This document shows, one piece after another, positions 1 to 8,114 of a stretch of DNA of 23,363 bases. Position numbers and translations under genes: made by a program. Every line of letters begins with the position of its first letter. Positions within the stretch are counted from its first letter, which is position 1. Source of the DNA: an uncultured Bacteroidales bacterium (lineage in GTDB: Bacteria; Bacteroidota; Bacteroidia; Bacteroidales; UBA4417); contig CALCJE010000247.1 in assembly GCA_937965665.1 (NCBI GenBank), positions 1 to 23,363 on the forward strand, read 5' to 3'. The notes beneath the pieces are model-generated. The model did no database searches and was not told the origin of the DNA. It worked only from the letters and a program-made list of their open reading frames with translations.

Positions 1-599
1 ATCAAATACCCGGAAATGGAATCGTTTGTTATCCTGTCCCAGCTCAGCCTTGGATTAAACCCGCTGCTGGTTTGCATCAGGCTAACGTTCACATTCAGCA
101 GGTCGGCGGGCTTGTTGATATCCGACAGGGTTATAGTGGAAGTACCTGAAGATGCATCATCTAATCCGGAACCAGATACAAAAGTTACATGATAGGTAAA
201 TTGGGTAGGCGTACAATAAGGGAACGAAATGGTATCGTTGTATACACGAGGGGCTGTATACGGCAGTGCTGCAATTTCAATGTAATTCCCGGTTCCTGCT
301 TTGCGCTCAATATGGTAAGTTCCGGGTATACCCGGGCTCGTGGTGGTCCATGATATCTGGGCAAGCCTTGATTCGTATTGGGTTACTATGAGCCCGATAG
401 CTGCAGGGGCCAGTTTTGCAGGAATAGGAGGAGCATTTTTACCAGAATCCTGGGCCTGGAAGGTAACAGATTCGCCCGTTTGCAACACATTTATAAAGCT
501 GTAATTCAAATAACCCGAAACTGTTGCACTGGCGTAAGATAGGTTCATGGTCAGAACCAGCCAAGCCAGGAGAAGACGAAACTTAATTCCGGGTTCCAT
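1..599 (-). CDS. Secreted FN3-like protein, 5' part only (runs off the left edge)
   Basis: This open frame reads from ATG at 599 down to base 1 without a stop: 199 codons plus two bases. The N-terminus is a classic signal peptide, MEPGIKFRLLLAWLVLTM followed by NLSYASA, with likely cleavage after about residue 25. A fibronectin-III-like segment follows at roughly residues 60-155, with the pattern AQISWTT, TYHIERK, YIEIAAL, VYNDTISF and FTYHVTF. A second similar unit starts near residue 165 with PRLSWDRI. Such architectures in Bacteroidota usually belong to large cell-surface proteins exported by Sec and then T9SS, often ending in a gliding-motility-type sorting domain; that end is outside the window. 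The gene lies 37 bp after the M16 gene on the same strand and has a TATTTTTG element just upstream, so it may be read from the M16 operon, its own promoter, or both. Substrate and exact role are unknown. Confidence 0.85.
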   Translation of the reverse strand, partial: MEPGIKFRLLLAWLVLTMNLSYASATVSGYLNYSFINVLQTGESVTFQAQDSGKNAPPIPAKLAPAAIGLIVTQYESRLAQISWTTTSPGIPGTYHIERKAGTGNYIEIAALPYTAPRVYNDTISFPYCTPTQFTYHVTFVSGSGLDDASSGTSTITLSDINKPADLLNVNVSLMQTSSGFNPRLSWDRITNDSISGYL

Positions 600-624
600 G
601 ATTTTAAGTATTTAGGGCAGTACG

Positions 625-632
625 CAAAAATA
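625..632 (-). promoter_or_regulatory. Candidate -7 element for the FN3-like secreted protein
   Basis: On the minus strand this reads TATTTTTG, a full match to the Bacteroidota -7 consensus TAnnTTTG, about 26 bp before the ATG at 599. No TTTG -33 element is seen at the usual spacing, and the site sits partly in AT-rich intergenic DNA, so it could be a chance match. Confidence 0.3.
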
Positions 633-636
633 ATCA

Positions 637-1929
637 TTAAAACTGCTCGGGGCCTACTACCAGTGTATGTATATTTTCGGGATTCAGATACTTGATGGCC
701 AGGTCCTGAAGTTGCTGTGCCGTAATCTGCTGGATAGTATCCATCATTTCCTCAAAGTGATTTATTTCGAGATTGTTTTCAATGAGTTCGCGATACAGGT
801 CGGCCTGTGCAAAAGGTCCATCCACGGCCCTGAGCATTTCGCCCGACAGGTAACTACGCACCAGGGATAACTCACTTTCATTCACCGGCTCATTGCATAA
901 ACGGATGAGTTCTTTTTTTATTTCGGATAGCGCATCTTTTGTAACATCAGCACCTACTTCGCCTGATATCACGAAATACCCGCCATCCTGCAAAGGTACT
1001 ACCGAGGATCCAATTCCATATGTGTAGCCTTTATCCTCCCTCAGGTTATTCATGAGTCGTGATCCGAAATATCCGCCCAGGATGGCATTTAACACTTTTA
1101 CACCCGCAAAGTCAGGATGGTTGCGGCTGAACATAAGCCGGCCCATACGAATGGCCGATTGAATGGCTCCTTCCTTGGGAATGAAATGGTTCATTTCGGA
1201 AGAACCTGCCGGCTGGTGTTGTTTTCGCAAACCAGCATTTCCTGACCAGTCATCGCCACCGAAATGTGCTTCCAGTTCGTTTCGCAGCCCGGGCCTGATC
1301 CGGCCTGCCACAATCAGGAAGCAATTGTTGGAGTGGTATCGCTGTTTGTGAAAGTTGCCCAGTTCACCGGTTGTAATGTTCCCGATATCTTCGGGTTGCA
1401 GGTACATTCCGTAAGGATGCATGTTTCCGAAAATGATGGAATTGAAATGCGTACGTGCCAGGAAATTTACTTTTTGGCGGTTTACCTCAAGTTGCTGTAA
1501 CTGTTTGCCGGCAACAATCTTAAATTCTTGTTCCGGGAATATGGGATTCTTCACAATTTCACTCAGTAATGGGAGTGTATTGCTGAGATGTTTGTTCAGT
1601 GAATATAAGTTCACATAAGCATTATCGCGTTCGGTGGTGTTTTCGAAATGTGCCCCGTAATAATCGAGTGATTCGGATAATTTTTGCGCACTGTAATTTC
1701 GGGTGCCTTCGCGGAGCATCAGGTTGGTGGCCATGGCAGTAAAAGGCTTCTGCTGAAACCAGCTTCCTGCAGCAAAAACCAGTTCAACAGAAATCACATC
1801 CTGCGTTCCGGTATTAAACTGGTAAACTTTTATTCCGTTGGTAAGCTGGTAAATTTCGGGATTCGGGAAACTGACTTTCCCGGGAGGTTGTATGGCGGGT
1901 TGTTTTTTTCGGTTGAGCGTGGTAGTCAT
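637..1929 (-). CDS. M16 family peptidase-like protein, non-catalytic subunit
   Basis: This 430-residue protein has the two-lobed M16 (insulinase/pitrilysin/MPP) fold. Where active members have HxxEH, it has AMATN at about residues 65-69, aligned through the shared LM and GxxN region with its neighbour, so zinc binding is lost. The C-terminal lobe keeps the Arg/Tyr substrate-binding motif at residues 291-304 (SRLMNNLREDKGYTYGIG). That is the pattern of the alpha-like subunit of heterodimeric M16 enzymes such as mitochondrial MPP. No signal peptide or membrane segment is visible, so a cytoplasmic location is likely. It starts 103 bp after the stop of the catalytic-type gene on the same strand, which supports an operon and a heterodimer. 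The natural substrate, probably unfolded peptides, cannot be read from sequence. The family is certain; the loss of catalysis is a strong inference. Confidence 0.93.
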   Translation of the reverse strand: MTTTLNRKKQPAIQPPGKVSFPNPEIYQLTNGIKVYQFNTGTQDVISVELVFAAGSWFQQKPFTAMATNLMLREGTRNYSAQKLSESLDYYGAHFENTTERDNAYVNLYSLNKHLSNTLPLLSEIVKNPIFPEQEFKIVAGKQLQQLEVNRQKVNFLARTHFNSIIFGNMHPYGMYLQPEDIGNITTGELGNFHKQRYHSNNCFLIVAGRIRPGLRNELEAHFGGDDWSGNAGLRKQHQPAGSSEMNHFIPKEGAIQSAIRMGRLMFSRNHPDFAGVKVLNAILGGYFGSRLMNNLREDKGYTYGIGSSVVPLQDGGYFVISGEVGADVTKDALSEIKKELIRLCNEPVNESELSLVRSYLSGEMLRAVDGPFAQADLYRELIENNLEINHFEEMMDTIQQITAQQLQDLAIKYLNPENIHTLVVGPEQF

Positions 1930-2032
1930 GGGTAAGAAAATATAATTGGATGAACTTGTTTTTCTGTGAAATTCTTTAAGCTGAACGTATTAAAATGCAG
2001 GCCTGGATTGTGGCATTAACTTGCCGGTGTGA

Positions 2033-3271
2033 TCAGTTTTTTGCAACATAATGCAGTGTTGAACAGTTTTCGAGCCTGAAAATCTGCTTTGCTGCCGCCA
2101 CTACTTCGTTCACTGTTACTTCTGCATATCGGTCAACCAGGCTGTTAGCCAGGTCGGCATCGCCCAGCAGTTCGTAATAAGCCAGGTTCATTGCCTTATC
2201 AAGCACCCTCATTTCGCTGAATTCGATAATGGCTTCAACCCTGTTTTTTACTTTTTGCAGTTCACTTTCTTCAATGCCATGCCGGCAGATATTTTCAATT
2301 TCGCGTTGTAGGGCGTTTTCGGCATCTTCAAGCGAAACCCCTTTCATCAGTTTTCCGGTTATAACAAACAGCCCGGCATCGATATCGCCTGATATAAAAG
2401 CACTTATATCGCTGAACAAACGCAGGTTTTTTACCAGTTGTTGGTTTAGCCTGCCCGACTGCCCGGCCGACAAGATGTCGGAAACCAGGTCGGTGGCATA
2501 GAAACCCTGGTCGGCGCGGCCGCCCATATGCCAGGCTTTGTATATGGCATCGTAAGGAACATCGCGATGCACGATTAGTGAGCGGGCTTCGGTCTGTATG
2601 GGTTCTGCGGGCAGGTTGCAGTTGTAAATACTTCCATTTGTTATGGGCCCGAACCATTTTTCTGCCAGTTGCCTGATATCGGCTGTAGTAACGTTACCGG
2701 CAATTACCAGGATGGCATTGCACGGGTTATAATATTGTTTGTAGAATTCCTTTACTTCGTCCATGCCCGCCTGCTCAATATGTGCCGGGTCTTTGCCAAT
2801 GGTTGCCCATTGGTAGGGATGTACTTTATACGCGAGCGGCCTGAGTAAAAGCCAGGCGTCGCCGTAAGGCTGGTTCAGGTAGTTTTGCCGGAATTCTTCA
2901 ACCACCACATTGCGCTGAACATCAAAGCTTTTTGTCGAAAAGGCCAGGTCGAGCATACGGTCCGACTCCAGCCAGAAGGCAGTTTCGAGGTTATGCCCCG
3001 GAACTGTGAGGTAATAATTGGTGAAATCGTTGTTGGTAAAGGCGTTATTCTCGCCCCCGACTCTTTCGAGTGGTTCGTCGTAACGCGGTATATTTTTTGA
3101 CCCGCCGAACATCAGGTGCTCGAACAGATGTGCAAAACCTGTGCGGTCGGGATGCTCATCGCGCGAACCAACATTGTAAATTATATTCATGGCAACTATG
3201 GGCGTGCTTGCATCGTGGTGAACAATTACACGCAATCCATTTTCAAGCGTAAAACGGTCAAATTCTATCAT
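2033..3271 (-). CDS. M16 family zinc metallopeptidase, catalytic subunit
   Basis: This 412-residue protein opens with the M16 core and carries the inverted zinc motif HLFEH at residues 48-52 (TGFAHLFEHLMFGGSKN). A likely third zinc ligand lies in VVVEEF at Glu125 or Glu126, 73-74 residues after the motif, close to the usual spacing. The GGENNAFTNNDFTNYY segment at residues 72-87 is also typical of the family. In the second lobe the region matching the substrate-binding Arg/Tyr pair (GRLNQQLVKNLRLFSDISAF) lacks the Tyr, so the protein looks incomplete by itself and complementary to the next gene, which has the pair but no zinc site. It is about 410 residues long with no signal peptide, as is usual for half-size M16 proteins. 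It probably leads a transcript that continues into the non-catalytic subunit and perhaps the FN3-like gene. Confidence 0.95.
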   Translation of the reverse strand: MIEFDRFTLENGLRVIVHHDASTPIVAMNIIYNVGSRDEHPDRTGFAHLFEHLMFGGSKNIPRYDEPLERVGGENNAFTNNDFTNYYLTVPGHNLETAFWLESDRMLDLAFSTKSFDVQRNVVVEEFRQNYLNQPYGDAWLLLRPLAYKVHPYQWATIGKDPAHIEQAGMDEVKEFYKQYYNPCNAILVIAGNVTTADIRQLAEKWFGPITNGSIYNCNLPAEPIQTEARSLIVHRDVPYDAIYKAWHMGGRADQGFYATDLVSDILSAGQSGRLNQQLVKNLRLFSDISAFISGDIDAGLFVITGKLMKGVSLEDAENALQREIENICRHGIEESELQKVKNRVEAIIEFSEMRVLDKAMNLAYYELLGDADLANSLVDRYAEVTVNEVVAAAKQIFRLENCSTLHYVAKN

Positions 3272-3364
3272 TGGTTTTTGTAGTATAATTCGGTTGGGCG
3301 ATTAGCCCGGGATAAAAATCAGTTTAATAACAGTTAAAAGTAACGCATTGTTATCAATTGCCTG

Positions 3365-3372
3365 CAAAGTTA
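3365..3372 (-). promoter_or_regulatory. Candidate -7 element for the M16 operon
   Basis: On the minus strand this reads TAACTTTG and is followed by C, a common form of the Bacteroidota TAnnTTTG element. It lies about 94 bp before the ATG at 3271. No TTTG is found 19-21 bp upstream of it, so the call rests on the -7 box alone. Confidence 0.45.
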
Positions 3373-3634
3373 ATGTAAATAAACCGACTGCTGAGATCGT
3401 GAAACTGTTACCCGGTGTGATTGAAGCGCTTAATTTTAAAGATGGAGGTATAACTACTAAATTTTGTAAAAATGGCTTTGTAAAAAAATATGAAAACAGG
3501 TTCCGACGCAGCAGATGCGCAAATATCTTGTCAATCTGTTGGAAAACAGGATGTAATATTGTTTGAATTTACGCTCAGAAGTTATAAAAATGCTTAAAAA
3601 GTGTTTTTTGGGAGGTGCTTACACAATAAAAAGG

Positions 3635-3642
3635 TACTTTCG
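3635..3642 (+). promoter_or_regulatory. Candidate -7 element for the coiled-coil protein gene
   Basis: TACTTTCG matches TAnnTTTG at seven of eight positions and lies 36 bp before the ATG at 3679. The nearest TTTG (3607-3610) is 24 bp upstream, a little too far. It is the best element in this leader. Confidence 0.35.
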
Positions 3643-3678
3643 CATGTATTTTATAAAGTATAAATTTTGAAAGCAGAC

Positions 3679-4896
3679 ATGCCAGGTTTTACAAAAATAT
3701 TTCTGAGGGGATTACTCCTGGGTTTAATCTTAATGATATCCGTCCAGGTATCGGCCCAGCAAACCGACGACAAAACCGACAGCCTTTATGCCGCCAGGTT
3801 AATGCAGGCAAATCTTGAGCTTTATTCCCAGATCGACAGTATTAACCAGTTGGTCGGCAGGTACAAAAACCTGAATCTTGCCCAGTCGAGAGAAATAGAT
3901 TCATTACAGACCATAATCATGCAACTTCAGGGCGAACTGGCTGTTTCGGCGGTAAAAACGGATACGCTCCAGCAGCAGCGGCTCCGCTTAAAACAGGAAT
4001 TGCTTACGGTGAAGCAACAAATGCTAACCATCAGCACTACCCTCGAACAAAAGTTACAACTGATTCGTGACCAGGAGTTTCAGCTTGCTGATTGCACCAT
4101 AAAGCTGCGTGAAGCACAATCCATTGCGTCGTTGAATGAAGCAAAACTGGAAGGAAAACTCGATGTAAATACCACAAAGGTGGAAGCAAAGGAAAGAGAA
4201 ATTGCTTACCTTCAGGAATCCATTAAAGAAAAGGACCGCATCATCCAGGAAAAAACCGGCGAACTGAACAATTATTATCGCGATAAGAGCAATTCGCTGC
4301 GCATTGTCGACTCGCTGTCGCGTACCCTGAATGCCAAGGAACTTGAATTTGTAAAGGTAAATGAACGGCTGAAAATTATTGAAGGCCAGTATAATGAACT
4401 TGTTGCACAACGCACCGCTGCCCAGAATAAGAAAAAGAAAGTCCGTTTTGTTCAGGGTGTAGGTTTAAAAAATTATCGTACCCCCGATTACCAGCTGGCT
4501 CCGCAAAGTTCAGCTTCAACCGCCACGTATGTGATTACCAATAAGAACTCCGGGAACTTTGAGTTTGATTATATCACCGGAGTGAGTCTTTCGCTCTACG
4601 ATTTAACAAAACCCGAGGGTAAATATACTTACGATGCCGGTATATTTTTTGGATTCGGAGGTACCAACCTGTTTAAAAATTTCTATGTTTCTCCAAGTTT
4701 TAAAGCATTCGATTTTTTCCATTTTATGTTGGGTCTCAACGTTGCCGAGTACCAACAGCTGCAAAGTGGTTTTAATGAAGGCGATGCTTTGCCGCCGGGT
4801 ATGAGTATTCCAACGGTGAAAGAGTGGAAGGCAAATGTCTTTTTCGGGATGACCATCGACTTTGAACTTCTGTCGAATATCCCCAAAAAGATATAA
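3679..4896 (+). CDS. Secreted coiled-coil protein with a beta-rich C-terminal domain, function unknown
   Basis: The protein has 405 residues when started at ATG 3679. An in-frame TTG at 3667 would add four residues, but ATG gives a standard signal peptide: MPGFTKIFLRG, then a hydrophobic core, then VSA with cleavage near residue 26. Residues about 30-250 are rich in Gln, Glu, Lys and Leu in heptad-like order (for example KEREIAYLQESIKEKDRIIQ), a long coiled coil. After a basic stretch (NKKKKVRF, near residue 250) the last ~145 residues alternate aromatic and polar residues (FEFDYITGVSLSLYD, YDAGIFFGFGG, FYVSPSFKAFDFFHFMLG), which looks like beta strands of an envelope domain or small barrel. 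I do not recognise a named family. It probably sits in the periplasm or outer membrane. The gene stands alone, 149 bp before ssrA on the same strand. Confidence 0.85.
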   Translation: MPGFTKIFLRGLLLGLILMISVQVSAQQTDDKTDSLYAARLMQANLELYSQIDSINQLVGRYKNLNLAQSREIDSLQTIIMQLQGELAVSAVKTDTLQQQRLRLKQELLTVKQQMLTISTTLEQKLQLIRDQEFQLADCTIKLREAQSIASLNEAKLEGKLDVNTTKVEAKEREIAYLQESIKEKDRIIQEKTGELNNYYRDKSNSLRIVDSLSRTLNAKELEFVKVNERLKIIEGQYNELVAQRTAAQNKKKKVRFVQGVGLKNYRTPDYQLAPQSSASTATYVITNKNSGNFEFDYITGVSLSLYDLTKPEGKYTYDAGIFFGFGGTNLFKNFYVSPSFKAFDFFHFMLGLNVAEYQQLQSGFNEGDALPPGMSIPTVKEWKANVFFGMTIDFELLSNIPKKI

Positions 4897-4993
4897 CAGG
4901 TAAGCAAGCCTGCATAAATGGCATATGAAATGCATTTCCTTCCGGGGCGTTTTATAACCTGAACTACCCAGGATTCCTATTTTTAACTGAAGC

Positions 4994-5025
4994 TTCGAAA
5001 CCAATTGAAATTGGCATTATCTTTG
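4994..5025 (+). promoter_or_regulatory. ssrA promoter with a palindrome in the spacer
   Basis: The -7 box TATCTTTG (5018-5025) matches TAnnTTTG perfectly and lies 20 bp before the mature tmRNA 5' end. TTCG at 4994-4997, 20 bp upstream, is a one-mismatch -33 box. The spacer contains the perfect inverted repeat CCAATT-GA-AATTGG (5001-5014). Confidence 0.65.
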
Positions 5026-5045
5026 CACCCCTAAATATGCAATCA

Positions 5046-5420
5046 GGGGCTGACCGGTTTTGACAGCAAGGACAGTGGGATTGTAAGCATGCCGGGACTT
5101 TGAGTGAATGGCCCGTAAAAACCAAATGCTCGCGCCAATTAAATGGCAACAATTACGATTACGCATTAGCCGCTTAATCACTAGTATTAACCTGCTAATT
5201 GTCCTCCGGGAAGCCTCGCCATCCGGCGTCTCGCTCAAGGGCATCGAAAAAGGAAGGATAAGGTTGCCGGAGTCCTGACGGCAGCTCGAAAATTAAAAGG
5301 AATAAGGTAAGTGTTGGGTGGCTTTTTGCCGGCACTTCCCCGACAATTAACTGAAAGCTAAGCATGTAGAAAGCGGTTTTGCTGCTTGTTTGGACCCGGG
5401 TTCGACTCCCGGCAGCTCCA
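5046..5420 (+). ncRNA. ssrA: Transfer-messenger RNA (tmRNA)
   Basis: tmRNA rescues ribosomes stalled on broken mRNAs: with SmpB it acts first as a tRNA-Ala mimic, then as a short mRNA that adds a degradation tag. The 5' end GGGGCTG (5046-5052) pairs with CAGCTCC (5413-5419) as a seven-bp acceptor stem with one G-U, and A5420 is the discriminator. A T arm CCGGG-TTCGACT-CCCGG lies just before it. The 5' strand continues ACCGGTTTTGAC, typical of tmRNA. The internal reading frame encodes GNNYDYALAA followed by TAA (5145-5177), ending in the expected ALAA. CCA is not encoded, since CAG follows the discriminator, so CCA must be added after transcription. The gene is about 375 nt in one piece (not the permuted two-piece form), with its own promoter and terminator. 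Confidence 0.96.
5145..5177 (+). other. tmRNA tag reading frame
   Basis: Codons GGC AAC AAT TAC GAT TAC GCA TTA GCC GCT and stop TAA encode the tag GNNYDYALAA. The resume codon is inferred to be GGC (Gly), by analogy with Bacteroidota tags that begin with Gly; the exact resume codon is not proven. The ALAA end is the usual protease-recognition tail. Confidence 0.8.
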
Positions 5421-5440
5421 CAGAAGTTCATTATTTTAAT

Positions 5441-5479
5441 AAAACGCTGCATATCAATTATATGCAGCGTTTTGTTTTT
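5441..5479 (+). terminator. Intrinsic terminator of ssrA, probably bidirectional
   Basis: A perfect 14-bp stem AAAACGCTGCATAT / ATATGCAGCGTTTT (5441-5454 with 5460-5473) with a five-base loop CAATT is followed by GTTTTT. The other strand also ends in a T-rich tract, so it may also stop transcripts coming from the converging kinase gene. Confidence 0.9.
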
Positions 5480-5647
5480 ACAGTAAGAACAAAAGATAAT
5501 TCAGAAGTTTTATTGTACCCGTATCTTTCGGGAACATAAAAAGCCTGGTCTTATTTTATGTTTTAAACCTATGACTGGTTAGTGACAGTATATCTGAATT
5601 TATACCGATCTTGCCTTATTGCCGGTGTGTACAAACAAACATATTTT

Positions 5648-7936
5648 TTACACGGGCTCAACGGGCAGGCTGAAAAAGAAAGTTGCCCCTTGATTCGGAC
5701 TGCTTTCCGCCCATATTTGTCCTTTATGCCTGTTTATTATCTGTTTCACCAATGCAAGTCCGATACCAGTGCCTTCAAATTCTTTGGCTGAATGTAGCCG
5801 CTGAAATACCCCAAATAATTTTGCTGAGTAACTCATATCAAAGCCGGCACCATTGTCTTTTATATAAAACACAAAGCTCTTTGGCTCGTTAGTGCATCCG
5901 ATTTCGATGGTGCGGTCAGTTTTTTGGGAAGTAAATTTAATGGCGTTGCTGATCAGATTAATCCATACCTGTTTTAACATTGAAAAATCGCCGGAAACAG
6001 CAGGCAGGTTTTGCACACTGATATTAATAAGTGGACGTTCATTTTCGGCAACAATAGTATCATATGCTTCCAATACCATTGCATTCATATCAATGATATC
6101 GAAATTTATATCTTTTCTTCCCAGGCGAGAGAAGGCCAAAAGATCGTCGATAAGCTGGCCCATATTCTTTGCATTGGAGGTAATCAGGTTTAAAAGCCGT
6201 TTTCCTTCTGCATCTATTATTTTGTCATAATCCTCGGTGAGTATAGTAGCAAAACCGGCTATAGCCCTGAGTGGTGAGCGGAGATCGTGCGAAACAGAGT
6301 AGCTAAAAGCTTCCATTTCCTTATTGGCAGCCTGTAGTTGAGCGGTTCGTTCCGATACTTTATGTTCGAGACTTTCGTTTAATTTTGAAATTTGTTCTTC
6401 AGCTAATTTGCGTTTTGTAATATCTTCTTTAACAGCAAGAAAGTGAGTAATCAGCCCGTTGTTATCTTTGATAGGCGAGATAGAAGCAGATTCGAAAAAA
6501 TGTTCCCCGTTTTTTTTCAGGTTTTTGAACTCTCCCCGCCATGTATTTCCCGAAGTAATTGTGTCCCAAAGTATTCTGTAGGCTTCATCAGAAGTATCAC
6601 CCGATTTTAAAATCCGGGGATTTTTCCCAATTACCTCAGCACTGGTGTACCCGGTTATTTCAGTAAAACTCGGGTTTACATACTCAATGGTTCCATTGAG
6701 GTCGGTAATTAAAATTGTAACCGGGCTTTGCTCAACAGCGCTCGAAAGTTTACGCAGCTCATTTTCGGCCAGGTAACGTTTTGTAATGTCATTAACCATT
6801 ACATGCCGGGCTTTTCGGTTGTTAAATTCCAGCGCATGCGAAATTACTTCAACAATTATTATTTCACCATTTTTTTTCAGATGCCTGTATTCGCCAAATG
6901 AATTATTTACGTTATCCAGTCGCCCTACAACATTTATCAGGAAAGGGATATCCTCTTTTGGGCGTATATCTTTAATCGTAATGGAAAGAAATTCTTCTTT
7001 CGTGTATCCGTAATGTTGTATAGCTGAATCGTTAACTTCGAGGAAAGCAAGCGTTTCGGTATCGTAAATCCACATGGGCTGTGGATTATTGGCAAAGAGG
7101 TACCTGTATTTTTCTTCGCTTTCGGCCAGTGCGAATTGCTTTTTTAAAAGCTCATGATGTTCGTGTGCATTTAAAATTATGATAGGCAACCTGGAGAGAT
7201 AATTCTCGCGTTTTACCAGGTATTCGTTGGCTCCCAGCCGAAGCGCCTGTACTGCAATTTCCTCGCTTCCGTGCCCTGAGACCAGGATAATAGGGATATC
7301 GAGTTTGCGTTCCTGCCTGATTATTTTTATAAATTCGAGTGCATTCAATCCGGGCAGGCGATAATCCATCAGGATAACGTCATGTTTCGCAGGCATCAGG
7401 TTGCTGTCCGGCAAAGTCATGAGTGCTTCTGATGCCGAAAGTACCGGGTCAATAAGGATGTTGGGTGCGTATTGTTTTAAATAGCGGATGGTAAGATCGA
7501 TGTCGCTGGTATGGTGTTCAATATATAAAGCCTTTATTTGCCCGGTTCTTAATTGCTGGTTGTGTTTATAATTCTGGATGGCAATATTAATATTAGCAGG
7601 CAATTGCGAAATATATCCTGTGTGTTTCACTACATAATCGTCGGCGCCGGCTTTCAGGGCGGCAACAGCCACTTCTTCGTTTCCCGAACCGGTTAGCATC
7701 ACCACGGCCATATCAGCGCCGGACTCCCGGATTTCGACCAGCAGTTCCTGCCCATTTCCGTCGGGCAGTGACATGTCGAGCAAGGCAATATCGAAGTTTT
7801 CGTCTTTGCTGATACATTCCCGTGCATCCTTTAGCGTAGGTGCAATTGTTATTTTACATCCGGGCAGTTCTGAAGTTAAGCTTCTCCGAGTAAGTTCAGC
7901 ATCCGTTGAATTGTCTTCAAGAAGTAAAATTTTCAT
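5648..7936 (-). CDS. Soluble sensor histidine kinase, REC-REC-PAS-PAS-HisKA-HATPase
   Basis: The 762-residue protein has, in order: a first receiver domain (1-125; acid pair Glu7-Asp8, phospho-acceptor Asp54, Thr82, Lys104); a second receiver (135-260; Asp191, Ser220, Lys242, but IEHH instead of an acid pair); PAS 1 (275-390); PAS 2 (397-510); a short coiled coil; HisKA with His550 in SVSHDLRSPLR; and HATPase_c with N box Asn660/Asn664, DNGAGF (694-699) and GTGIGL (722-727). No transmembrane segment is present, so it should act in the cytoplasm. N-terminal receivers suggest it takes phosphoryl groups from another kinase and passes the signal through PAS domains to its own kinase core. There is no output domain. 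Its stop faces ssrA; its start lies 178 bp after the lone receiver gene, so it may share that transcript. Ligands of the PAS domains are unknown. Confidence 0.95.
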   Translation of the reverse strand: MKILLLEDNSTDAELTRRSLTSELPGCKITIAPTLKDARECISKDENFDIALLDMSLPDGNGQELLVEIRESGADMAVVMLTGSGNEEVAVAALKAGADDYVVKHTGYISQLPANINIAIQNYKHNQQLRTGQIKALYIEHHTSDIDLTIRYLKQYAPNILIDPVLSASEALMTLPDSNLMPAKHDVILMDYRLPGLNALEFIKIIRQERKLDIPIILVSGHGSEEIAVQALRLGANEYLVKRENYLSRLPIIILNAHEHHELLKKQFALAESEEKYRYLFANNPQPMWIYDTETLAFLEVNDSAIQHYGYTKEEFLSITIKDIRPKEDIPFLINVVGRLDNVNNSFGEYRHLKKNGEIIIVEVISHALEFNNRKARHVMVNDITKRYLAENELRKLSSAVEQSPVTILITDLNGTIEYVNPSFTEITGYTSAEVIGKNPRILKSGDTSDEAYRILWDTITSGNTWRGEFKNLKKNGEHFFESASISPIKDNNGLITHFLAVKEDITKRKLAEEQISKLNESLEHKVSERTAQLQAANKEMEAFSYSVSHDLRSPLRAIAGFATILTEDYDKIIDAEGKRLLNLITSNAKNMGQLIDDLLAFSRLGRKDINFDIIDMNAMVLEAYDTIVAENERPLINISVQNLPAVSGDFSMLKQVWINLISNAIKFTSQKTDRTIEIGCTNEPKSFVFYIKDNGAGFDMSYSAKLFGVFQRLHSAKEFEGTGIGLALVKQIINRHKGQIWAESSPNQGATFFFSLPVEPV

Positions 7937-8114
7937 GGCGAAAAAATTGTTTATTCATAGGGTATTCTCAAAGTGTAATGCTATAAAAGTGGTTTTTATA
8001 GGTCTCATGGCATTGCCAGTATTTAAACCGATATTTTTCAATATTAGCTTTTTCTGAAACATGACTATTTAATCATGAATGCTGGTTTAGTGGATAATAC
8101 CGGGAATGTTAAAC

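Larger units (their letters stand above)
3272..3678. other. Divergent intergenic region between the M16 operon and the coiled-coil protein gene
   Basis: About 400 bp between divergently read genes. It holds candidate promoter elements for both sides (listed separately) and AT-rich DNA. A plus-strand open frame of 72 codons (3348-3566) has no recognisable domain, covers the candidate minus-strand promoter and is not called. No RNA gene or strong hairpin was seen. Confidence 0.6.

Noticed and set aside
3348..3566. 72-codon plus-strand open frame before the coiled-coil protein gene
   Set aside because: No family resemblance, unusual composition, and it covers the candidate promoter of the divergent M16 operon.
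5195..5452. Minus-strand open frame over ssrA
   Set aside because: It is a shadow of the tmRNA gene, and its apparent protein comes from structured RNA sequence.
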